DNA of 64,000 nt from CAVXYG01 sp963706835 (GTDB lineage: Bacteria; Actinomycetota; Actinomycetes; S36-B12; GCA-2699445), in the NCBI GenBank assembly GCA_963706835.1, contig CAVPOB010000003.1:248001-312000 (forward strand). Direction: 5' to 3'. The first letter of the stretch is position 1, and each line of letters begins with the position of its first letter. Under the pieces are notes generated by a model. It did no database searches. It worked only from the letters and a program-made list of their open reading frames with translations, and was not told where the DNA came from. The translations under genes were made by a program, and so were the position numbers. Positions 54,770 through 62,659 of this stretch are shown here, in pieces.

Positions 54770-55299
54770 GGACTCAGGCTACGCCGCCGCCTCCGGCTGT
54801 TGATGCGTCCCGCAGCAGGGCCCGGACTGGTCGCGGGCGATAGTGCTGCGGCACCGATGACGATGCCGCCCCGGGGGAAGGAGTCGACCAGCCTGGCGCT
54901 GAGGAGTGGCCGCTGGGTCAGCGCCCTGGCATCGGTAGGCCAGCCCCATCATCCCGCGCGCGGGCCCTCGGCAGCAGGAGACGCCTCGGCACCACCACGG
55001 CGATGGCGATTCGGACCGCGTCCGCCGCACTGGCCCTGCAGCGCGCGCGTCGCATTCCCGCGCGGCCCTGCGCATCTTGAGGTATGGATGGCCACCGCCA
55101 CCTCCGAGCCGCGCCGTCGTCAGCGTTCGCGCTCAACAACTGCGGCATACTCGCCCGCTGGTGGCAGCATCGCCGCCTCGGCCCGGGCGCCCTCCTTCTC
55201 AGCCACTGCCGAGAGGTGGTCTGGCACACTGACACTGGTGCGGCCGGGCCGCTGGGACTCGCCCCGGAGGGCCAAGACCACGCCGCGTGTCGCCACCCT
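54770..55299. other. 530 bp without a recognisable gene
   Basis: Apart from the -10 box of the MBL gene (TAGCCT, minus strand, 54776-54781) I see no convincing coding signal on either strand. The right end must hold the tRNA-Arg promoter. CACACTGACACTGG near 55227 is only vaguely promoter-like. Confidence 0.5.
54776..54781 (-). promoter_or_regulatory. -10 box for a leaderless MBL-hydrolase transcript
   Basis: TAGCCT on the minus strand, 6 nt before the ATG at 54769. Confidence 0.5.
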
Positions 55300-55375
55300 G
55301 CGCCCGTAGCTCAACGGATAGAGCAACCGGTTTCTACCCGGTCGGTTGGGGGTTCGAATCCCTCCGGGCGCGCCA
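55300..55375 (+). tRNA. tRNA-Arg (TCT anticodon)
   Basis: Acceptor GCGCCCG pairs with CGGGCGC, the discriminator is G, and the CCA end is encoded. D arm GTAGCTCAACGGATAGAGC. The anticodon stem ACCGG/CCGGT encloses TTTCTAC, anticodon TCT. T arm GGGTTCGAATCCC. 76 nt. Foreign-looking remnants begin soon after its 3' end, so it could have served as an integration site. Confidence 0.95.
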
Positions 55376-55505
55376 TTTCCGTTGCGGGGCATAGGCGCTC
55401 GATCACGCCCACCATCGGGTCCATAAACGAACAAGATCAACAAGCCGATCTGCAGCGGCACGTGAAATGTCGAGGCCAAGTTCTGCGCAGCGTGTAGGCG
55501 CCGCT

Positions 55506-55540
55506 CGCCCAGATCACTTCGCTGAGGGGCGATCTGGGCG
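55506..55540. repeat. Hairpin CGCCCAGATC...GATCTGGGCG
   Basis: 10 bp perfect arms with a 15 nt loop, 130 bp downstream of tRNA-Arg. No T-run follows. Confidence 0.4.
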
Positions 55541-55558
55541 GCTCATGCGTCGATTCTC

Positions 55559-55643
55559 GCCGGCAAGCCTCATGCATCTCGAATCGCCTCCACCTCCATG
55601 CGGGAGTTTCGAGGGCGTCCCGATCTCTGTGAGACTTCGCGGC
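55559..55643. repeat. 85 bp inverted-repeat element, copy B
   Basis: Left end GCCGGCAAGCCTCATG and right end TGTGAGACTTCGCGGC are imperfect inverted copies. The length equals copy A (28437-28521), and the first ~25 bp are nearly the same in both. Located downstream of tRNA-Arg. Confidence 0.5.
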
Positions 55644-55799
55644 GTCGAGGCTCCGTTGGCCACGACGTCAGGAGGCAGCGGCATCCGGATCTCCTCGGAA
55701 GCGACAGGACGGGCTGGGGCAGGGCAATCGCGCAGATGCAACGCGGGGCTGAGTTCGCCAGGGATGGATGACGTGGGCGGGGTCGGGCTCGTCGGCCGG

Positions 55800-56100
55800 G
55801 TTCGCCACGCCGTAGTCGCCGAATGGGGCATCTCGATCGGCGACGAATGCGCCGACCCCCTCGTCGGCAGCGCCCTCGATGAAGCGAAGGACCTCGGGGG
55901 TATTGCGCATCAGGCCGTCAAGGATCGGCCCGAGCGTCTGCGTGCTGGCAAGGCCCATGTTCTCGTAGGCCTGGTTGACGATCAGCTTCCTGGCGGCCAG
56001 TTGGGAACCAGGAAGTGCGGCCAGTTGCTCGGCGCGGTTGCTCACGGTGGACTCGGAGTCGTCGAAGGGCACGGCCTCGTGGATCAGCCCGATGCCGGCG
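55800..56100 (-). pseudogene. Enoyl-CoA hydratase/crotonase C-terminal fragment
   Basis: About 100 residues match the end of a crotonase-family protein: GIGLIHEAVPF, RAEQLAALPGSQLAARKLIV, NQAYENMGLASTQTLGPILD, then GLMRNTPEVLRFIEGAADEG and FGDYGVAN. The N-terminal catalytic half (oxyanion hole) is missing; upstream sequence turns into the oppositely oriented TetR fragment. A clean rearrangement scar. Confidence 0.7.
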
Positions 56101-56139
56101 CGCCGGGTCGGATGCCCGGCCGCTGGAGCGCCTCGCAGC

Positions 56140-56442
56140 ATTGGCCCGAGCGCCTGTCCACGGCGCGGTTGAGCGGCCCACCGGTCAGCTGATCGTCGCC
56201 GATGTCGATCTGCTCGCCGGCGAGGCCGATACCGCCCGGCTGCCACGCGACCATGAGGCCGTCGCCTGCACCGTGCTGCAGCAGGCCGTCGATGCCGGGC
56301 AGCTGCGGACCATCGACTCGTTCGTGGCCTCGACCGTGCTCTTCGGCGCGCTCAATACGATCCCCCGTGCGTACAACCCCGATGGATCCCGCACTCTGAC
56401 CAGATCATCGACACCGCACTCGACCTCACCCTGCACTCCTGA
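56140..56442 (+). pseudogene. TetR-family regulator C-terminal fragment
   Basis: A plus-strand reading, VERPTGQLIVADVDLLAGEA, continues with DHEAVACTVLQQAVDAGQLR and FVASTVLFGALNTIPRAYNP, then after a one-base shift near 56395 HSDQIIDTALDLTLHS and a TGA at 56440-56442. This resembles the ligand-binding half of a TetR repressor. The DNA-binding helix-turn-helix half is absent. Head-to-head with the crotonase fragment. Confidence 0.5.
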
Positions 56443-56497
56443 GACCCGAGATAGGCGCCGCCCTGCGCGCCGCACATCCTGCCGGTCCGGTGAGGGA

Positions 56498-56534
56498 TGG
56501 AGGATTTCGACCACCGAGAGGTCGAAATCCTCCA
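56498..56534. terminator. 15 bp perfect inverted repeat (terminator-like hairpin)
   Basis: Arms 56498-56512 (TGGAGGATTTCGACC) and 56520-56534, with a 7 nt loop ACCGAGA. It lies 42 bp downstream of the minus-strand hydrolase end and 56 bp after the plus-strand TetR fragment, so it could stop both. No T-tract is present. An operator is the alternative. Confidence 0.5.
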
Positions 56535-56575
56535 CGTCTTGCGGATTCGCATCGCGATCTCGCCGCGCTCCACGG

Positions 56576-57391
56576 TCAACAACCCGCGAACGGTCCCTGC
56601 GACACCGCGTCCACGGTGGTGGGCACCGGCGGAGCGGTAGCCCGGAAGAAGGCCGCCCGCACGAAGCGCGACGGCGGGGAGTAGTCCCCGGGCAGACCCA
56701 GCGCCCCGGTGCCGCCACCGAACGAAGCGAAGGTCAGATCACCCACCGTGTGCTCGGCAACCGTGCCCGGGAGGATGTTGACATAGGTGTTCAGGTTGGT
56801 GAACTGCCACGGGAAGTCCGGCGGGTTGGTGATCATCCCGACGTGGTTGTCGTAGACGTGCACCACGCCGCCGTCGGTGATCTCGATGACGATGCTGCCG
56901 CCGGCCGCGTCGGTGACCCGCCAGTGAGCGGTCGGAGAGGGCTCGCCGTGCTCGTCGATGAACACCGGGACCACGGTGACCTGCGTCAGGGCGGCCCGGA
57001 CCTCCTCGACGGTCGCGAACCGGCTGAGCATCCAGCGAACCAGGTCCATGTCGATGAGGTTGTCCGCGACGTCGTCCGGGTCGAACGGCGCCAGCGAGCC
57101 GTAGCCCTTGAAGTAGAACAGCCCGGCATTCAGGCCAGCCTCGTTCATGCCCTCGACGATGAAGTGGTCCTGGCTGACCGCGATGCCCACAAATCCGTGC
57201 GTGCTGGTCCAACTCACTCCGGACTTGCCCATCGGCAGCGACGAGGTGTAGCGGTGCCCGCGCGGGGACACGATCAGCTTGCTGGCACGGTCGAAGTGGG
57301 CCCACTCGATGGTGCGGGCGATCACGTGGTCACCGGCGGTGGTGGCCAGCGCGATGCCGGTGCACCCGGCGGGCGCGGGCGCAGATGCCAT
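56576..57391 (-). pseudogene. Choloylglycine hydrolase-family protein, truncated at the C-terminus
   Basis: Ntn-hydrolase of the linear-amide group (bile salt hydrolase / penicillin V acylase). ATG 57389-57391 with GGAGG upstream. The nucleophile would be Cys10 (APAGCTGIAL) after removal of a nine-residue prepeptide. Other family residues are visible: Arg in ARTIEW, Asn in EGMNEAGLNAGLFYFKGY, Asn in MITNPPDFPWQFTNLNTY, Arg in SPPSRFVRAAF. The protein ends abruptly after TTVDAVSQGPFAGC (271 residues); relatives continue for roughly 50-70 residues. Probably inactive or altered. Confidence 0.75.
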
Positions 57392-57769
57392 CGGTCCTCC
57401 CCTGATGAATGTGGTGAGTGCACTGTGCGATGCCGGGCGGGCCCCGCGAGGCGGTTGCCACCACGAGCTCGGCTGTCTCCTCTGGACCGCTACCTGCGAA
57501 TCGGACGTCCGCCAGCTGCACGAAACGGCTTCCCCGCCGAGACTGATGGGGCTCGGCGTCGCGCAAGGCCGGACGCCGAGCTGGTCGGATCACGGGCTGG
57601 CGGTGCCGGAAACGCCATGGCGCCTGCTGGCCGGCGCCCACCTTCTGGACAGAGGCGCCTGCCCGCCCGAAGCGAGTGACGCCGGCAGCCTGATCGGGAC
57701 GCGGACGATCCGTGGGGTCTCGATCAGGCCCGTTCGCCGTCGACAGGGACGCCCCCGGCTCGGGGTTCC
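57392..57769. other. 380 bp with no recognisable gene
   Basis: I see no start/RBS with a plausible protein on either strand. It lies between the truncated choloylglycine hydrolase and the serine-hydrolase fragment. Confidence 0.5.
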
Positions 57770-58117
57770 TCACAGATGCTGGCGGAAGAAGGCGACCGTC
57801 GTGGCCATCGAGTCGGCCCAGGCGGCGGAGAATGCGTGGCCTTCGCCGGGGTAGCACCCGTAGGTCACGTCCGCGTCGGCCCGCTGCCGCGCGGCCACGG
57901 TGGCGTCGGCCCATTCCACGGGACAGGTGGTGTCGGCGGTGCCATAGTGCACGAGCACCGGGACCTCGACCCGGTCGGCGAAGGTGCGAGGTGACAAGTC
58001 GGCCCAGAACTGCGGGTTGGCCTTCGGGCTGCCGTAGGCGGTCTCGAGCTGTGCCGCGAGTTCGGGGCGCTGGCCCCGGATCCACTTGCGGTGGTTGTCG
58101 ACGGTGTTGGAAGCTCG
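57770..58117 (-). pseudogene. Alpha/beta hydrolase (S9 peptidase-like) C-terminal fragment
   Basis: About 115 residues, from LKRASNTVDNHRKWIRGQRP through SPKANPQFWADLSPRTFADR, VEVPVLVHYGTADTTCPVEW and YGCYPGEGHAFSAAW, to FFRQHL and stop. The catalytic Asp (GTAD) and His (GEGH) of the prolyl-oligopeptidase fold are kept, but the Ser nucleophile and everything before it are gone. An in-frame TGA precedes the first codon. The 5' break lies only ~20 bp from the CsoR-like operator. Confidence 0.75.
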
Positions 58118-58132
58118 CTTCAGTCAACTTCT

Positions 58133-58148
58133 ATACCCCCTAGGGTAT
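58133..58148. promoter_or_regulatory. CsoR/CstR-type operator, orphan
   Basis: ATACCCCCTAGGGTAT: ATACCC and GGGTAT arms around CCTA, the layout known for Cu(I)-sensing CsoR and persulfide-sensing CstR repressors. No csoR, copper ATPase, copZ or sulfur-transfer gene lies within reach on either side. Confidence 0.5.
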
Positions 58149-58661
58149 TTCCTCACTGGTCGCCCCGGCGCGGCAATCTGGCCGAGCCAGAGCGGGAACC
58201 ACACCCTTGATCGGGTTGGTCGGCACTGCCTACGACGTCGCGCTCATGGAGTGCGCGATGGGCATCTGCACCACCGAGCGCATCCGCGCCGCAGTGCTCC
58301 GCCCCTGCCCCCTACCGGACTATCAGCGACGTCGAGCACGCCGACTCCGGCCCACCGGTACGCCAGCGCCGCTGGCAACAGCAGTCCGGGCTGCACCACC
58401 CCGACCGAGGACAAGGTCGCGGACTGCGCGACCCTGAACCGCGAGCCGTGACCCAGGTGGGAGCGGCAACGAACCGCAAGGCTTCACCCATACGCGCCAA
58501 GGCCGCCGGGCACACCTGGCGGGACGGTGATGCGGCCGGCCTAGAACGCAATCGCACCGGTCACGGTCGTCGTCGCGGAACGCCACCCTCGTCGGTGCCG
58601 CCTGAGCGGTCTGTCATCCAGGGGGCCTACGACGGGGTGCAGCCGCACGTTCGGCGGGCGA
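58149..58661. other. About 510 bp of eroded DNA, possible IS3-type transposase scrap
   Basis: The plus-strand stretch 58207-58290 reads IGLVGTAYDVALMECAMGIC, which resembles the third catalytic block of IS3-group transposases (SVGSVGDAYDNALMES...). It breaks down within 30 codons. The rest of the interval shows nothing I recognise. Confidence 0.35.
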
Positions 58662-59270
58662 TCACTGCTCCTTCACGATCGCGTACCAGACGCGGTCGGC
58701 GACCCGCTCGATGCGCTCCCCCACCTGCAGGCAGTCCTCCAAGTGCTCGCGCTCCAGGAGCACCGCGTGCAGATTGTCGCCGTCCGGCAGCTCGCGGATG
58801 GCCTGCGTGTACCGCTTCTCGATGTGCCGGACGTTCTTGATCGCCGCATCGGCCTCATCGGTGGCGGTCTGCGGGTCTTTCGGCAGGGCGGCGAGGGCGT
58901 TGGCGAGGTGGTGCACACCGAGCATCGCTTCGCGCGCCATCGCGGAGGTCGCACCATTGGGCGCCACGCCCATCAGTTCGGCGTCGCGCACGACGTTCTT
59001 CGCCTTGTTGAGCACCGCGTCGAGGCGCTCCGACAGCGTGAAGAGGTCCTCTGCATCCACCGGCGTGGTGAAGGCGATGCGCAGTTGCTGCGCGAGTTCC
59101 CGTCGCACCTCGTCCGCGGCATGCTCGGCCTGTCGCAGCACGTTCCCCTGCTCCGGGTCGCCCTCGGCCCATGCCACGAATGCCGCAATCCCCTCCACGG
59201 TGATCTCGGTCTGCCGGTGCAGCGTTCCCAGCACGTCGGGCGTGTGTGGGAGGAACCAGTGCCGCGTCAC
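58662..59270 (-). CDS. DUF47 (PhoU-like) phosphate transport regulator
   Basis: Helical-bundle protein of 202 residues related to PhoU, the usual partner of PiT transporters and thought to control them. The start GTG at 59268-59270 (VTRHWFLPHTPDVLGTLHRQ) follows GGAGG and overlaps the PiT stop as GTGA. Family features are HAADEVRRELAQQLRIAFTT, PVDAEDLFTLSERLDAVLNK and the C-terminal LERE..EDCLQVGERIERVA. The two genes form a coupled operon. Confidence 0.9.
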   Translation of the reverse strand: MTRHWFLPHTPDVLGTLHRQTEITVEGIAAFVAWAEGDPEQGNVLRQAEHAADEVRRELAQQLRIAFTTPVDAEDLFTLSERLDAVLNKAKNVVRDAELMGVAPNGATSAMAREAMLGVHHLANALAALPKDPQTATDEADAAIKNVRHIEKRYTQAIRELPDGDNLHAVLLEREHLEDCLQVGERIERVADRVWYAIVKEQ

Positions 59271-60274
59271 CGCAGACCACCTCCGACAGCACTCAGCAGC
59301 GCGGCCAGCAGGGCGCAGGCCGGCATTGTGACGACCCAAGCCAACCCCATGTCGCGCACGATCCGCCACCCGACATGCCGGACCCGCCGCGCGGCCCCAA
59401 CGCCCACCACCGATGACGACACCACATGGGTCGTGCTCGCAGGCGCTCCCAGCACCGACGCGGCCCCGATCACCAGGGCGCTCGAACCCGAACCGAGCAT
59501 GCCGTCGAGGGGCCGCAGCCGGTAGATGCTGCGCCCGATCGTGTGCACGATCCGCCACCCGCCCAGGGCGGTGCCCGCGGTCAGCGCGGCGCCGCAGGAC
59601 ACTTTCACCCACAGCGGTACCTCGAAGGCTGGGATCGCGCCTCCGGCGACCAGTGCCAGGGTGATGACCCCCATGGTCTTCTGCGCGTCATTGGCGCCGT
59701 GCGTGAAGGCCAGTCCCGCCGAGGTGACCCACTCCCCCCTCAGGACCGGGCCGCGCAGGCGCTTGGTCGCCCGCCGGGTGCCGTGCCCGGCAAGGCGCGA
59801 CGCCACCCACGCAACGGAGAAGCCGAGCAACGGCGAGACCGCCAGTCCCACCAGCGCCCCCGCGACCCCGTCCGGACGCAGCCCCTCGAATCCGCCCCAG
59901 TTGACGCTCGACGGCCCGGCGACGACGAGCCCGGCTCCGACCAGTCCACCGATGAGGGCGTGCGATGACGAGGAGGGCAGCCCCCGGTACCAGGTGAGCA
60001 TGTTCCAGATCAGACCGGCGAGCAGTGCGCTGAGGAGTACAAGGAGCGTCTGCGACTGCTCCAGGCGGACGATCCCGCCGATGGTCTCGGCCACGGCGGT
60101 CGCCATCAGGATCGGGCCCAGCATCGTGAACACGGTGGCCATCGCGATGGCCGGACCGGGGCGTGCGGCCCGAGTGGCGACCAGTGTCGCTATCGAGTTC
60201 GAGGAGTCGTGGAAGCCGTTGCTGGCGTCGAACGCCAGGCCGAACACCACGACGCTGACCAGGAGGACTTCCAC
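59267..60274 (-). CDS. Inorganic phosphate transporter, PiT family
   Basis: Low-affinity phosphate (metal-phosphate/H+) symporter, 335 residues and about ten helices. Both inverted PiT signatures are present: NGFHDSSNSIAT in the N-terminal half and FTHGANDAQKTMG in the C-terminal half. LPSSSSHALIGGLVGAG and APASTTHVVSSSVVGVG are the paired re-entrant regions. The GTG at 60272-60274 lies 6 nt after TAGAAC (minus strand, 60281-60286). Intact among many fragments. Confidence 0.93.
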   Translation of the reverse strand: MEVLLVSVVVFGLAFDASNGFHDSSNSIATLVATRAARPGPAIAMATVFTMLGPILMATAVAETIGGIVRLEQSQTLLVLLSALLAGLIWNMLTWYRGLPSSSSHALIGGLVGAGLVVAGPSSVNWGGFEGLRPDGVAGALVGLAVSPLLGFSVAWVASRLAGHGTRRATKRLRGPVLRGEWVTSAGLAFTHGANDAQKTMGVITLALVAGGAIPAFEVPLWVKVSCGAALTAGTALGGWRIVHTIGRSIYRLRPLDGMLGSGSSALVIGAASVLGAPASTTHVVSSSVVGVGAARRVRHVGWRIVRDMGLAWVVTMPACALLAALLSAVGGGLR

Positions 60275-60658
60275 TCGCCGGTTCTACCACTGACGCTGAT
60301 GAGGCGGACGCCAACGGGTCCTCGGGTCTCTCGGGCCAGCAGTTGGATACCGCTTCGACCGGCTGGGCATCCGCACCAGGACAGGCGGGTTCACCGCGCC
60401 GCAGTCCCCTGGGCTTGCCGACCGGCCCACGACGCAGCATCCGCTCGTCGCTCCCGATCGCCAACGGCTCGCAGGCTCAACTGCCGCTCGGCACTGGCGG
60501 ACGGGGCTCCTCTCAGCGCCGTGGATGCCAGAAGGCGCTCGCCCAGTACCCCGGTGCAGGCCCACTCGTTCCTCGGACCCCGGGCGCGACGCATGACGGT
60601 CTGCGCCCCGGTGCGATCAGCGGTCTCCTACGAGCCCCTCCTCGACGGCCCGGACGGA
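60275..60658. other. 380 bp with no recognisable gene
   Basis: Contains only the putative PiT promoter at its left edge. Neither strand yields a protein-like reading with a start and RBS. Confidence 0.5.
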
Positions 60659-61271
60659 TCACGCGTCCGGGCGCGAGGCCGTGCGACGCTTCCCGACCAG
60701 GAACAGGAACATTCCACCTCGCAGCAGGAGCAAACCGACGAGGGTGGCCTGGCCGACATGCGCTCCGGTGTCCGCCAGCGGCTTCGTCGGCAGGTCGACC
60801 GTCACCGAGGCGCTGGTGTCGACCTGGCTCCCGTTGGGGGCCGTGCCCGTCGCGGTGGCCGTGTTCGGCACCTTGTCATTGGTGATGTCCTGCTCGGTGA
60901 GGACGTAGTCGCCGGTGCAGGTGAAGCTGTCGCCCGGTGCCATCGTCGCCGCGGAGCAGCTCAGCGCCGGGAGCCTCGGGTCGATGACCACGACATCGGT
61001 CAGCGTCACGTTGCCCGTGTTCGTGACCGTGAAGGTGTAGGTGATGGTCTCCCCGGCGCTGGCCAGGCCGTCGCCGTCGGCGTCGTTGAACGTGCCGATC
61101 TTGGTCAGCGTGATCGCCTGCGCCGGGACCGCGGGCACCGTCACCTCGTTCGACGGCTCCTCGACCAGCGGCGGCTCTCCGCCATCCGGCGGCACCGGCC
61201 CAGTCCCCGTGCCCGTGGCCACGTTGACCACGCTGCCCGCGTCGAGGTCGGCCTGGATCACCGTGCGCTGC
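60659..61271 (-). pseudogene. DUF11 surface protein, C-terminal part with sortase-type anchor
   Basis: About 200 residues. The end of one DUF11 repeat (TVIQADLDAGSVVNVATGTG) is followed by a complete one (ITLTKIGTFNDADGDGLASA, GETITYTFTVTNTGNVTLTD, CTGDYVLTEQDI). Then come a sortase-like LADTG, a hydrophobic helix (ATLVGLLLLRGGMFLFLVG) and the basic tail KRRTASRPDA. These are wall-anchored adhesin-type proteins, normally with signal peptide and many repeats. The 5' part is replaced at about 61271 by an IS481-type fragment, so no start remains. Confidence 0.75.
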
Positions 61272-61459
61272 GCGATCGAGCGGTTCCACCGCACGCTGGC
61301 CGACGGCTGGGCCTACGCCCGCTTCTCCGCATCAACCCAGCAGCGCGACGCCGCCCTGCCCGGCTGGCTGCACTACTACAATCAGCATCGCGCCCACAGC
61401 GCGATCGGAGGCAGGCCCCCATCACCAGGGTGAGCAACGTCCCTGGACATCTCAGCTAG
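61272..61459 (+). mobile_element. IS481-family transposase, C-terminal fragment
   Basis: Reads AIERFHRTLADGWAYARFSA, STQQRDAALPGWLHYYNQHR, AHSAIGGRPP, then after a one-base shift near 61420 ITRVSNVPGHLS and TAG (61457-61459). This is the end of the integrase core of IS481 transposases, including the third catalytic Glu (IERFHRTL). The rest of the element is missing. It borders the truncated DUF11 gene. Confidence 0.8.
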
Positions 61460-61637
61460 CCGTGGTGGCGACCAGCGGATCTAGGCCGACCATCGGCGGG
61501 CCGTCACCGATGCTCCGAGCAGCGGCGGTGCCGTCGGTGCCGTTCCGGCGAGGGACCGGAATCAGCAGCTCCGGCGTCCGGGGAGCGGGGCGCCCCGCCA
61601 GTAGAGTCTGAGGCGAGCGAGAGGCCAAGGGGCGACG

Positions 61638-62294
61638 ATGGTGGAGCACGTGGATGCCGCGGCGAAGCAGCGGGGCGAGACGGATCGGATCAAGGCCTTC
61701 ACCGATGCGGTGATCGCCATCATCATGACCATCCTGGTGCTGGAGATCGGGGTCCCGCCGGATCTCAGCGACGAGCGCCTCATCGACGCCCTCGACGAGA
61801 CGTGGCCAGAGCTCATTGCGTGGATCATCAGTTTCTTGATCGTGGGCATGTACTGGGTCTGGCACCGGGATCTGTTCAACCAGGTGCGCCTGGTCGATTC
61901 GGGCGTGGTGTGGCTGAACCTGCTGTTCCTGGTGCCGCTGGCTCTGGTGCCGTTCGCCGCATCGGTGCTGGGCGAGTATCCGGACGATGCGATCGGCCTG
62001 CGCATCTACGGCGCGATCCTCATCGCGACGGCGGTGATGCGCGGGGTGCTGTACGCCTACGTGGTGCGTCGCCGGGGGTTGCTGTTCGATCCGCCCACGC
62101 CGCGGCGGCGCCGGATCGGCGGGCTGCTGGCCATCGCTCCGATCGCGGTGTACCTCGTCGCCATGCTGGTCGCCGGCGCCAGCCCCCGGCTGAGCCTGGT
62201 GCTCTACCTGGTGGTGCCCGGCGTGTACCTGCTGCTGATCGCGGCGCTGCGGCGGCATCCCAGTACGCGTGAAGAGGCCCAGGACTTCGGCTGA
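61638..62294 (+). CDS. TMEM175/DUF1211-type membrane channel protein
   Basis: 218 residues with six hydrophobic segments, one repeat, as in prokaryotic TMEM175 K+-selective channels that assemble as tetramers. The pore-helix signature is RIKAFTDAVIAIIMTILVLE, matching the family RxxxFSDxVxAIxxTLLVL with Thr for Ser. AAGGGG lies 5 nt before the ATG and a TAGAGT hexamer further upstream. Intact gene. Confidence 0.85.
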   Translation: MVEHVDAAAKQRGETDRIKAFTDAVIAIIMTILVLEIGVPPDLSDERLIDALDETWPELIAWIISFLIVGMYWVWHRDLFNQVRLVDSGVVWLNLLFLVPLALVPFAASVLGEYPDDAIGLRIYGAILIATAVMRGVLYAYVVRRRGLLFDPPTPRRRRIGGLLAIAPIAVYLVAMLVAGASPRLSLVLYLVVPGVYLLLIAALRRHPSTREEAQDFG

Positions 62295-62456
62295 GTCGTC
62301 GTGGCGACGGGTGCAGGTCGTCCGGGGCGGTACGTGGGCCGGCAACGCTGCACCGCCGTGTCGGGTAGCTTGCGCGGAAGTGCTCCCGGGGGGACTTCCG
62401 ACCCCATTGGTCGACAGATCGCGCGACCAGCGTCGCGACCGGGAAAGGGAGGTGCC

Positions 62457-62642
62457 ATGAACGGTGCAGTCATCTACATGTGGGAAGGAGTGGTGCCCGG
62501 CCGGGAGGCGGCCGCTCGCGACCTGATGATCGAGACCAGCGCGTTCTTCGAGGCCGCGAAGGAGGCGGGGCGCATCACGGACTACGCGTGGTACTCCAGC
62601 AGCATGCTCGGCATGAACCAACTGGTGCTGCGGGGCGCCTAG
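62457..62642 (+). pseudogene. Small protein fragment (61 residues), 3' end lost
   Basis: Good start: ATG with GGGAGG 6 nt upstream and reading MNGAVIYMWEGVVPGREAAA, then AFFEAAKEAGRITDYAWYSS. It resembles the first half of small ferredoxin-fold proteins of about 90-100 residues, whose second half is missing here. It ends right where ABC-transporter sequence begins. I cannot name the family. Confidence 0.45.
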
Positions 62643-62659
62643 CGGCGGGGTGCCGCGCC

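Noticed and set aside
51821..55309. A 1162-codon plus-strand open frame opposite ettA and ssb
   Set aside because: Antisense shadow of well-identified ABC-F and OB-fold genes, with no recognisable domain.
55300..58700. A complete integrated prophage or ICE at tRNA-Arg
   Set aside because: No integrase, structural, relaxase or replication gene is seen, and no duplicated tRNA end was spotted. Only gene fragments remain.
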